From CAMYKD01 sp041617155 (lineage in GTDB: Bacteria; Pseudomonadota; Alphaproteobacteria; Kiloniellales; JAKSDN01): a DNA stretch of 10,603 nt. Numbering within the stretch: position 1 is the stretch's first letter; each line of letters begins with the position of its first letter. The stretch spans positions 1-10,603 of the forward strand of contig JBFJPL010000136.1 in assembly GCA_041617155.1 (NCBI GenBank), read 5' to 3'. Of this stretch, positions 1 through 6,239 are shown piece after piece. The translations under genes and the position numbers were made by a program. The notes under the pieces are model-generated. The model searched no databases. It saw only the letters and a list, made by a program, of their open reading frames with translations, and was not told where the DNA came from.

Positions 1-894
1 TGGACCCAAGAGGCCGTCGGGCTGTCCCGCCGGATAGCCCAGGCGGTTCAGGGTGACCTGCAGGTAGGTGATCGTGGCGCGATCGGCAAAGCGGTCGTTC
101 TGGCGCGGTGCGAAGGCTTCGGCTCGGGCTGCGGCCGCGGCCCGTTGCTCGGCGCTCAGGCGCTTTGCCAGGGCGCTGTGCAGCTCGACGGCGGCGTCAT
201 GGCCGCGCGCGGCCGCAATCGAGATCCAGGCAAAACCGGCCACCGGGTCCACGGGCACGCCCTGTCCGGCCGACAGGATCACGCCGTAGGCGTACTGCGC
301 GTCCAGCTGACCCTGGCGCGCCGCCTTGGCGTACCAGCGTGCCGCCCAGGCCGGATCCTGCGGCACACCTTGGCCGTCGCTGAAGGCTTTCGCCAGCAGG
401 TACTGGGCGTCGGCATGGCCCTGCACGGCGGCCTTGGCGAGGTAGCCGGCCGCATGCTGCCGATCCGGTTTGACCCCATGCCCGAAGGTGTAGGCCGCGC
501 CCACCAGGTACTGGGCCCGGGCATCGCCGCGGTCGGCCGCCAGGTTGAACCATTTTGCCGCGGTATCGAAATCCTGCGTGACGCCGCGCCCCTCGTCGTA
601 GGCGAGACCGAGCTCGTAGCTGGCCGCCGCGTGGCCCCGGTCGGCAGCCTGCCGGAACCGGGCAAGGGCGGTCTCATCGTTGTCCGCTCGGCGCGCCGCC
701 AGTCCGGCCCGATAGAGGCGCTCGGCTTCCGTGATCGGGGCCACCGTGGATTCAGCGCTCGGTTCGGCGCTGTTATCGACGCCGAAGAGCCGGTCCAGGT
801 GCCGGGAGGCATCTTCGGCCGCTTGCTGAATTTGGCTGCAGGCGGTCGCTGCGAGAAGAGCCGCGCAGGCCGCCCAAAGCCGTCCGTGCTCCAT
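1..894 (-). CDS. Sel1-repeat exported (lipo)protein with C-terminal peptidoglycan-binding-type domain, partial
   Basis: The frame is open from the ATG at 894 to the window edge (298 codons), so the C-terminus is missing. A Shine-Dalgarno GGGGAAGAG (900-908) lies 5 nt before the ATG. Residues 1-19 (MEHGRLWAACAALLAATAC) form a short signal peptide ending at a lipobox-like Cys19, although Ala rather than Leu at -3 makes lipidation uncertain. Residues about 60-235 hold four to five Sel1-like (TPR-type) repeats, recognisable from units such as AAASYELGLAYDEGRGV, ARAQYLVGAAYTFGHGV, ADAQYLLAKAFSDGQGV and LDAQYAYGVILSAGQGV. After an Ala-rich linker, residues about 275-298 read ITYLQVTLNRLGYPAG.PDG..GP, which matches the start of a PG_binding_1 domain. 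Sel1 proteins usually act as protein-interaction scaffolds. With the signal and the wall-binding motif, the likely site is the periplasm or envelope. The partner is unknown. It is transcribed divergently from the rhodanese gene. Confidence 0.85.
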   Translation of the reverse strand, partial: MEHGRLWAACAALLAATACSQIQQAAEDASRHLDRLFGVDNSAEPSAESTVAPITEAERLYRAGLAARRADNDETALARFRQAADRGHAAASYELGLAYDEGRGVTQDFDTAAKWFNLAADRGDARAQYLVGAAYTFGHGVKPDRQHAAGYLAKAAVQGHADAQYLLAKAFSDGQGVPQDPAWAARWYAKAARQGQLDAQYAYGVILSAGQGVPVDPVAGFAWISIAAARGHDAAVELHSALAKRLSAEQRAAAAARAEAFAPRQNDRFADRATITYLQVTLNRLGYPAGQPDGLLGP

Positions 895-959
895 GGCAGC
901 TCTTCCCCTTGATGGCCGGACCGGCCGGAAGGGTAGCGGATCAGGCAGCCTCCGCGCAA

Positions 960-1010
960 TTCATACACCATATGGCCAATTTTTACATATAGAACATGTA
1001 ATATACATTT
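960..1010. promoter_or_regulatory. A+T-rich divergent regulatory region with inverted repeats
   Basis: Between the Sel1 gene and the rhodanese gene the sequence becomes abruptly A+T rich. It holds a perfect 8-bp palindrome CCATATGG (968-975) and the inverted repeat TTACAT-N7-ATGTAA (983-988 and 996-1001). Hexamers resembling promoter parts (TTTACA at 982, TATACA at 1002) are present, but their spacing of 14 is too short for an ordinary sigma-70 promoter, so no promoter is assigned. A regulator of the ArsR type, such as the BigR-like sulfur sensors that control rhodanese/YeeE operons in other proteobacteria, would suit such a site. That link is inference. Confidence 0.4.
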
Positions 1011-1047
1011 CATCTCATGCTGTTTAGTGTGGATTACCCCTCTAAAT

Positions 1048-1069
1048 GCCGCCGAAGGCCGTTGGCGGC
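1048..1069 (+). other. Leader hairpin just upstream of the rhodanese ribosome-binding site
   Basis: GCCGCC (1048-1053) and GGCGGC (1064-1069) form a 6-bp perfect stem with a 10-nt loop, and G-U pairs could extend it. It ends 3 nt before the Shine-Dalgarno AGGAG (1073-1077), which is 6 nt from the ATG at 1084. Such a hairpin might affect mRNA stability or translation initiation, but it may also be chance in a G+C-rich genome. Confidence 0.3.
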
Positions 1070-1083
1070 GATAGGAGAACACC

Positions 1084-2007
1084 ATGCGCAAGCCTTTCAC
1101 GATATTGGCTTTTCTTCTGACCGTCTTGCCGCTTGCCGCGGCCGGTGCCGCGACGCCGCTGGTCGAGGCCGAATGGGTCAGGGCCAACGGCCAAAAGCCC
1201 GGCGTCGTGGTGCTCGATATACGCAACAAGCTGGGCGACAGCTCGAAAGCCGCCTATCTCGAGGGCCATATACCGGGCGCGGTCTACAGCGACTACCTGA
1301 GCGACGGCTGGCGCACCACGGTGGACGCTGTACCGGGTCAGCTACCGCCGGTTCAGGACCTGGAGAAACTGATCGGCGGCCTGGGTATCGGCAACGACAG
1401 CCACGTGGTGCTGGTCGCCGGCGGCGTCAGCGCGCTCGACATGGGCAGCGCGACGCGGGTCTACTGGACCTTCAAGGTCCTGGGTCACGACGCGGTGTCG
1501 ATTCTCGACGGCGGCTACAAGGCCTATGCGGCCGATCCTGCCAACCCGGTCGAGAAGGGCTGGAACGCGCCCAAAGCCTCCGCGTTCAAGGCCAGCTTCA
1601 GGCCCGAGCTGATCGCCGATCGCGCGGCCGTGCAGAGCGCCATGGCCAAGGGCGTGCCCTTGCTCGACATGCGGCCACCGGCGCAGTATCGCGGTGAGAA
1701 GAGCCATCCGGCTGCGAAACGCGCGGGCACCATTCCGGGCGCCGTCAATGTGCCGGAGAGCCAGATCACTGTCGACGGCGGGCGTTTCGTCGGCGGCGAG
1801 CGGGTCGGCGAGCTGCTGCAGGCCGTCGGTGTGGCCGGGGAGGGCGAAAGCATCGCCTTCTGCAACACCGGACACTGGGCCTCGCTCGGCTGGTTCGCTG
1901 AGAGCGAGATCCGCGGCAACAAGCAGGCCAAGCTCTACGACGGCTCGATGGTCGATTGGTCGGCCCGCGAGGAACTGCCGATCGAGGTCAAGGGCAAAGC
2001 CAACTGA
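1084..2007 (+). CDS. Periplasmic tandem-domain rhodanese (sulfurtransferase)
   Basis: The protein has 307 residues. AGGAG (1073-1077) sits 6 nt before the ATG. Residues 1-22 are a Sec signal peptide (MRKPFTILAFLLTVLPLAAAGAA), so the mature enzyme is periplasmic. Two rhodanese modules follow. The first (about 30-145) has VVVLDIRN, GHIPGAVYSDY and SILDGGYKAY but no cysteine in its active-site loop (AGGVSALDMG). The second (about 165-300) has LLDMRPPAQY, GTIPGAVNVPE and the catalytic loop CNTGHWAS, with Cys260 the only cysteine in the whole protein. An inactive first domain and an active second domain is the usual pattern for tandem rhodaneses, which move sulfane sulfur through an enzyme persulfide. 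The next gene, 94 nt downstream, is a YeeE/YedE transporter, which points to thiosulfate or persulfide handling. The true sulfur donor and acceptor cannot be read from the sequence. Confidence 0.93.
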   Translation: MRKPFTILAFLLTVLPLAAAGAATPLVEAEWVRANGQKPGVVVLDIRNKLGDSSKAAYLEGHIPGAVYSDYLSDGWRTTVDAVPGQLPPVQDLEKLIGGLGIGNDSHVVLVAGGVSALDMGSATRVYWTFKVLGHDAVSILDGGYKAYAADPANPVEKGWNAPKASAFKASFRPELIADRAAVQSAMAKGVPLLDMRPPAQYRGEKSHPAAKRAGTIPGAVNVPESQITVDGGRFVGGERVGELLQAVGVAGEGESIAFCNTGHWASLGWFAESEIRGNKQAKLYDGSMVDWSAREELPIEVKGKAN

Positions 2008-2045
2008 ACGCGCATTTCCACCGTCACGATTTCGTGTTGGCCCCT

Positions 2046-2111
2046 CGACGGCCATGACGTGCCGGCGCAAATAAATAGCTGGATCCAGCGGGATAAGCGC
2101 CATGGCCGTCG
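2046..2111 (+). promoter_or_regulatory. Inverted repeat that could mask the YeeE start codon, enclosing a 12-bp palindrome
   Basis: CGACGGCCATG (2046-2056) is the exact reverse complement of CATGGCCGTCG (2101-2111), and the second arm contains the ATG at 2102. The loop of 44 nt holds a perfect 12-bp palindrome GCTGGATCCAGC (2078-2089) and the weak Shine-Dalgarno-like GGATAAG (2090-2096). In the mRNA the long stem would bury the start codon, and the inner hairpin would lie just before the ribosome-binding site. This suggests translational control of the transporter separately from the rhodanese. The palindrome could instead be a protein-binding site. Function is inferred. Confidence 0.4.
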
Positions 2112-3349
2112 CAGCCGAACTCGCCACTTCCGGCGACATACATGAGCCGCCGCCATACCTCTCGCGGCCGAACCTGCGCGTGGTGGCGGCGGCGGCGATT
2201 CTGCTGGGCGGCGGGGCGCTGGCTGTGGGCAGCGCGTTCGACGGGCGGCAGGCGGCGCTCTATCTGTTGGGCGGTGCCCTCGGGCTGGTGCTGTACCACG
2301 CCACCTTCGGCTTCGCCTCGAGCTGGCGGCGCTTCGTTACCGAGGGGCGGGGCGCCGGCCTGCGGGCCCAGATGGTCATGCTGGCACTGGCCAGCGCGAT
2401 CTTTCTGCCGGTTTTGGCCGAGGGCAGCCTGTTCGGCGAGCGCGTGGTCGGCGCGCTGGCGCCGGTCGGCCTTTCGGTCGCGTTCGGCGCTTTTCTCTTC
2501 GGCGTCGGCATGCAGCTTGGCGGGGCCTGTGCTTCCGGTACGCTCTACACCGTCGGCGGCGGCTCGACCCGCATGGTCGTCACTCTGGTGTTCTTCTGCA
2601 TGGGGTCTCTGCTCGGCTCGGCCCACCTGCCCTGGTGGCTGGGGACCAAGAGCTTCGGATCGATCTCGCTGCTCGAGCAGATCGGCCTGGGTGGCGCGCT
2701 CGGCCTGCAGCTTGGCGTCTTCGCGCTGATCGTGGCGGTCACCTGGGGCGTCGAGCGCACCCGCCACGGCCGGATCGAGGAGGCCGAGACCCCGGCGCCC
2801 GGACTTCCGACGGGCTGGTGCCGCCTGCTGCAGGGGCCCTGGCCGCTGGTCTGTGGCGGGGTGCTGCTCGCCCTGCTCAACGCCGCGACCCTGGCGCTGA
2901 CCGGCCACCCCTGGAACGTCAGCTTCGGCTACACCCTGTGGGGCGCCAAAGCGGCGACGGCGCTGGGTGTCGATGTGGCGTCATGGGAATTCTGGACCTG
3001 GCGCTATCCCAAGGCCGCGCTTGAGGGCAGCCTCTTCGCGGAGGCAACCTCGCTGATGAACTTCGGCATCGTGGCCGGCGCCCTGCTGGCGGCGGGCCTG
3101 GCCGGCAGGTTTTCGCCGGCCCGCTCCCTGCGGCTCAAGCCCGCGCTCGCCGCCGCGATCGGCGGATTGCTGATGGGCTATGGCGCCCGGCTAGCCTTCG
3201 GCTGCAACATCGGCGCGCTCTTTTCCGGCATCGCCTCGGGCAGCCTGCACGGTTGGCTCTGGTTCCTGGCCGCGCTCCTCGGCACCTATCTGGGTGTGCG
3301 GCTCAGGCCTGCCTTCGGCCTCGGGCCGGCGCGGTCCGATAGCTGCTGA
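2102..3349 (+). CDS. YeeE/YedE-family (DUF395) inner-membrane sulfur transporter, TsuA-like
   Basis: The protein has 415 residues, mostly hydrophobic, with roughly nine to ten membrane segments. The family hallmark appears twice, once per half: GMQLGGACASGTLY around Cys143 and GARLAFGCNIGALFSG around Cys368, followed by IASGSLHGWLWF. In the structurally studied thiosulfate importer TsuA, cysteines in equivalent small-residue loops line the path and bind thiosulfate. The two cysteines here probably do the same, though other YeeE/YedE members carry other sulfur compounds or selenium. The ATG at 2102 is preceded by GGATAAG, a weak ribosome-binding site. The hydrophilic stretch at about 220-240 (ERTRHGRIEEAETPAPG) looks like the loop joining the two halves. 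It most likely shares an mRNA with the rhodanese 94 nt upstream. No TusA-like small partner (TsuB) is present in the window. Confidence 0.9.
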   Translation: MAVAAELATSGDIHEPPPYLSRPNLRVVAAAAILLGGGALAVGSAFDGRQAALYLLGGALGLVLYHATFGFASSWRRFVTEGRGAGLRAQMVMLALASAIFLPVLAEGSLFGERVVGALAPVGLSVAFGAFLFGVGMQLGGACASGTLYTVGGGSTRMVVTLVFFCMGSLLGSAHLPWWLGTKSFGSISLLEQIGLGGALGLQLGVFALIVAVTWGVERTRHGRIEEAETPAPGLPTGWCRLLQGPWPLVCGGVLLALLNAATLALTGHPWNVSFGYTLWGAKAATALGVDVASWEFWTWRYPKAALEGSLFAEATSLMNFGIVAGALLAAGLAGRFSPARSLRLKPALAAAIGGLLMGYGARLAFGCNIGALFSGIASGSLHGWLWFLAALLGTYLGVRLRPAFGLGPARSDSC

Positions 3350-3370
3350 CCGGCGCCCGGCCCGAGGCCG
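3316..3370. terminator. Long hairpin between convergent genes, possible bidirectional terminator
   Basis: CGGCCTCGGGCCGG (3316-3329) and CCGGCCCGAGGCCG (3357-3370) are perfect 14-bp arms. The stem can continue inward with small bulges (GCGGTC with GACCGGC) to leave a loop of about 11 nt. The structure overlaps the last codons and the TGA of the YeeE gene and ends 35 nt before the stop codon of the convergent binding-protein gene. There is no T-tract on either side, so it is not a classical intrinsic terminator. It may pause polymerase or protect 3' ends. Confidence 0.5.
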
Positions 3371-3404
3371 CCGGGAAACAGGTCACCATCATCGAGATTA
3401 GGTG

Positions 3405-4532
3405 TCAGCGTGCCGACCCGGCCAATCCGCGCCCGCCCTTCACGAGCCATTTCTCGAACTCCGCCGAGAGCTCGGCATGGTGAGCGGCCCACCACTCCGC
3501 GTCGCTCTGCAGTGCATTCGCCATATTGTCAGTGGCGGTGGGAAGCATCGCCTTCACGCTGTCGCCGATCAGCGCCAACGATGATCGCCTCGCTGGGCCG
3601 TAGGAAATGTACTTGGTTTGCTCCGCGAGTTGACGAGAGCCGGTTGCGAAGCGGATGAAGTCCAGAGCCTTCTCCAGGTTCTCGGTGCCCTTGGGGATGC
3701 CCCATGAATCGATGTCCCAGACCTGGCCGTCCCACAGGGTGCCGTAGTTGCGGCCCTGTTCGGCGACCGGTCTGAACAAGCGGCCGTTCCAGACCGAGGT
3801 CATGGCGACCGAACCATGTTCCAAAAGGTCCACGGGCTCCTGGCCGGTTTGCCACCAGACGATGTTGCTACGAATCCGGTCGAGCACCGCAAAGGCCCGC
3901 TCAAGTCCCTTGGAGGTCTCGAGGGTCTTGTAAACCTGCTCCGGTTTGACGCCGTCGGCCATCAGGGCCCATTCCAGGTTGACCCGGGGATCGCGCCTGA
4001 GGCCGCGCTTGCCTGGAAACTTTTTCAGATCGAAGAAGTCCGCAAGCTCACTCGGCTTGGTGTCGCCGATCCGCTCGTTGTGGTAGGCGACCACCGTGGC
4101 CCAGACGGTTTGACCAACGCCGCATTCGGTAAAGGCGCCCGGGATGAAGTCTTCGCTTGCAGAGGTGCCGTCGCCACCGGGTGGCAGCGTCTTGTGATCG
4201 ATCTTTTCGAGCAGACCTTCGCGGCAGCCCCGTATCAGGTCGGAAAGCTCGAAGTCGACCACGTCCCAAACGACATTTTCGGTGTCGACTTGCGCGCGAA
4301 TTTCGTCGAGGCCGCCGTTGTAGGTTTCCATCTCCACCCATTCGCCGCTTCGACGCCGGTACGGTTTCACGTAAGCCAGCATCTGGCTCCTGGTATAGCT
4401 GCCACCCCAAGAGACGACCGTCAGGTCCTTTTGCGGCAGCGCCTGAGCGATTGTGGCGCTCGATTGTAGAAGCGCGATGGCTAAACAGATGACTCCAGCA
4501 CAGATGACTCCAGCGCGAAAAAACCAACGCAT
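3405..4532 (-). CDS. Periplasmic substrate-binding protein of PotD-like (polyamine-type) ABC family
   Basis: The protein has 375 residues. The ATG at 4532 follows GGGGAG at 8-9 nt. Residues 1-31 form a Sec signal peptide ending ATIAQA, with likely cleavage before LPQKDLTVVSW. The mature part has the order expected for spermidine/putrescine-type binding proteins: TVVSWGGSYTRSQ near the N-terminus, then WDVVDFELSDLIRGCREGLLE, FTECGVGQTVWATVVAY, DFFDLKKFPGKRGLRR, WNGRLF, WDIDSWGIPKGTENLEKALDFIRFAT and YGPARR. Cys103 and Cys137 could form a disulfide. Normally such a protein feeds an ABC importer, but no permease or ATPase gene occurs beside it: upstream, 48 nt away, is a BCCT carrier, and downstream is a convergent unrelated gene. 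The ligand is not certain; polyamine or another cationic amine is the family-based guess. A 15-bp tandem repeat lies in the signal-peptide region. Confidence 0.88.
   Translation of the reverse strand: MRWFFRAGVICAGVICLAIALLQSSATIAQALPQKDLTVVSWGGSYTRSQMLAYVKPYRRRSGEWVEMETYNGGLDEIRAQVDTENVVWDVVDFELSDLIRGCREGLLEKIDHKTLPPGGDGTSASEDFIPGAFTECGVGQTVWATVVAYHNERIGDTKPSELADFFDLKKFPGKRGLRRDPRVNLEWALMADGVKPEQVYKTLETSKGLERAFAVLDRIRSNIVWWQTGQEPVDLLEHGSVAMTSVWNGRLFRPVAEQGRNYGTLWDGQVWDIDSWGIPKGTENLEKALDFIRFATGSRQLAEQTKYISYGPARRSSLALIGDSVKAMLPTATDNMANALQSDAEWWAAHHAELSAEFEKWLVKGGRGLAGSAR
4486..4515 (-). repeat. 15-bp in-frame tandem duplication in the binding-protein signal peptide
   Basis: CAGATGACTCCAGCA (4486-4500) is followed at once by CAGATGACTCCAGCG (4501-4515), identical in 14 of 15 bases. 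On the minus strand this encodes AGVICAGVIC (residues 7-16), doubling one pentapeptide of the hydrophobic core. Being in frame, it lengthens the h-region without disrupting the gene. It looks like a recent slippage or duplication event. Confidence 0.9.
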
Positions 4533-4580
4533 TGCCTTGATCTCCCCTTTTCGTCTTCACCAGCCGCGGTACCTGAAAGA

Positions 4581-6239
4581 TCACGCATGCAGCTCTCCAG
4601 CCAGGCTAGTACCATCGGGCGCTTCGGCTGCACCTGGATCAGGCACTGCGCTTGGATCCTCGTTCAGAGACTTGATGATCCCGTATGTCATCAAAAGCAT
4701 GATCACGCTGACGGGCAATGCCGCCGCGATCGAGGCGGTTTGCAGCGCTTTCAAGCCCCCTGCAAGCAGCAGGACCGCCGCCACGAAGCCCTCTCCGAGG
4801 CCCCAAATGATCCGGAACCTCTGCGGCGGGTTGTCGTCGCCCATGCTGAGCATCGTGGTGATGACCAGGGTGCCCGAATCCGATGATGTGATGAACCAGG
4901 TCGCAAGGAGGAACGTCGCCAAGGCCGCCATGGCCCAATTTAGCCAAGCGAAGTCGGTTACCAGGTCGATGGTCCCGTAGAGCGCACCGGGCAGGTTCCA
5001 GTCCCTGATCAACTGCGCGACACCGGCCGTCCCCACGCCACCAGCCGCGTTCAACTCTGCATGGATGGCATTGCCGCCAAAGATGCACAGCCAGAAGAAC
5101 GCAATAGTGGTCGGCACGAACATCACGCCCACCATGAACTCGCGTATGGTGCGGCCACGGCTGATCCGCGCGATGAACATACCGACGAAAGGCGCCCAGG
5201 AAATCCACCAACCCCAGTAGAAGATCGTCCAGCCGCCCTGCCAAGCCGCGTCAGCTGTATTATTGAAGGTTCTGAAGCCCATCGGAATGACGTTCCAGAG
5301 ATAATCGCCGACCGTGGTGACGAAGAAGCCCAACAGCCACTTGGTCGGGCCACCGAAAAGGAAAAAGGCGAGCAGAACGACACTCAGCCATATGTTCCAT
5401 TCCGAGATGATTCGGATGCCCTTGCCGACGCCGGACACCGCGGACAAGGTCGCGACTATGGAGATGATCACGATCAGAATGACTTGAGTCGTCGTACCTG
5501 GATCGATCCCGAAAAGATGATTGAGCCCCGTCGCCATTTGATTGACGCCCAGTCCCAGGGAGGTGGCCACGCCGAACACGGTGCCGAACACCGCCAAGAG
5601 ATCGACCGCATGGCCGATCGGGCCATAGATTCTGTCGCCGATGATAGGATAGAGCGCGGAGCGCAGGGTCAGCGGCAGCTTCTTCCGGAAACCGAAGTAG
5701 GCCAGGCAAAGGCCAATCATCACATAGACCGCCCAGCCGTGAAATCCCCAATGAAAATATGTCACCCGCATCGCATAGACCGCGCGGTCCACATTCATTT
5801 CGGTGACGAGAGCGTGGTCGGCGAAGGGATTATTGGGATAGCCCCAGGGTTGGGTGTTGTCGAAGTAGAATATCGGTTCGGCAATGCCGAAGAACAGCAA
5901 TCCGATACCCACCCCGGCCGAGAACAGCATGGCGAACCAGGAGAAATTGCTAAACTCGGGTTTGCTGTCGTCGTCGCCCAGTTTGATGCGGCCAAAGCGG
6001 CTGAACATCAGGTAGAAGCAGGCGAAAAGCATTACGACAAGGACGCTGATGTAGTACCAATTCAGCGCTGACTCGATCCAGCCGCGGACGGACGAGTATA
6101 TGGCGTTGGCGAATTCGACATTCAGAGCTGTGAACACGACGAATGCCGCGACCATGCCTTTGGAGGCAAGTCCCATGGCGGGATGAAGACCTTTCCAAAC
6201 GCCGTCCTTTGCCACATGCCCCGACAATTTCTCTCGCAT
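4581..6239 (-). CDS. BCCT-family secondary transporter (betaine/choline/carnitine type)
   Basis: The protein has 552 residues from the ATG at 6239. Shine-Dalgarno GGGGAGG lies upstream, and an in-frame GTG at 6245 is an alternative start. A further upstream in-frame ATG at 6323 would add 28 residues of unlikely sequence and lacks such a site. The protein is polytopic, with about 12 membrane segments. BCCT marks include FSAGVGIGLLFFGIAEPI, YFHWGFHGWAVY, TSLGLGVNQMATGL, SAVSGVGKGIRIISEWN, the signature GWWISWAPFVGMFIARISRG (GWWISW = residues 343-348), and WFITSSDSGTLVITT. The family moves quaternary-ammonium or sulfonium solutes (glycine betaine, choline, carnitine, DMSP) with Na+ or H+. The C-terminal tail is short and acidic (SLNEDPSAVPDPGAAEAPDG), unlike the long basic osmosensing tail of BetP, so strong osmotic gating is doubtful. 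It is probably co-transcribed with the binding-protein gene 48 nt downstream. The exact substrate is unknown. Confidence 0.94.
   Translation of the reverse strand: MREKLSGHVAKDGVWKGLHPAMGLASKGMVAAFVVFTALNVEFANAIYSSVRGWIESALNWYYISVLVVMLFACFYLMFSRFGRIKLGDDDSKPEFSNFSWFAMLFSAGVGIGLLFFGIAEPIFYFDNTQPWGYPNNPFADHALVTEMNVDRAVYAMRVTYFHWGFHGWAVYVMIGLCLAYFGFRKKLPLTLRSALYPIIGDRIYGPIGHAVDLLAVFGTVFGVATSLGLGVNQMATGLNHLFGIDPGTTTQVILIVIISIVATLSAVSGVGKGIRIISEWNIWLSVVLLAFFLFGGPTKWLLGFFVTTVGDYLWNVIPMGFRTFNNTADAAWQGGWTIFYWGWWISWAPFVGMFIARISRGRTIREFMVGVMFVPTTIAFFWLCIFGGNAIHAELNAAGGVGTAGVAQLIRDWNLPGALYGTIDLVTDFAWLNWAMAALATFLLATWFITSSDSGTLVITTMLSMGDDNPPQRFRIIWGLGEGFVAAVLLLAGGLKALQTASIAAALPVSVIMLLMTYGIIKSLNEDPSAVPDPGAAEAPDGTSLAGELHA

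Noticed and set aside
145..912. A 255-codon plus-strand frame opposite the Sel1 gene
   Set aside because: The minus-strand frame shows clear Sel1 repeats, a signal peptide and a Shine-Dalgarno site. The plus frame is its shadow.
2024..2908. A 294-codon minus-strand frame opposite the YeeE gene
   Set aside because: Gln/Arg/His-rich low-complexity translation typical of antisense to a G+C-rich membrane protein.
3816..4469. A 217-codon plus-strand frame opposite the binding-protein gene
   Set aside because: It has no family signature and overlaps a gene with complete PotD-like motifs.
5061..6071. A 336-codon open frame on the plus strand opposite the BCCT gene
   Set aside because: It is antisense to an unambiguous membrane-protein gene, is rich in His, Asp and Arg in the way antisense of hydrophobic codons reads, and has no ribosome-binding site or recognisable motif.
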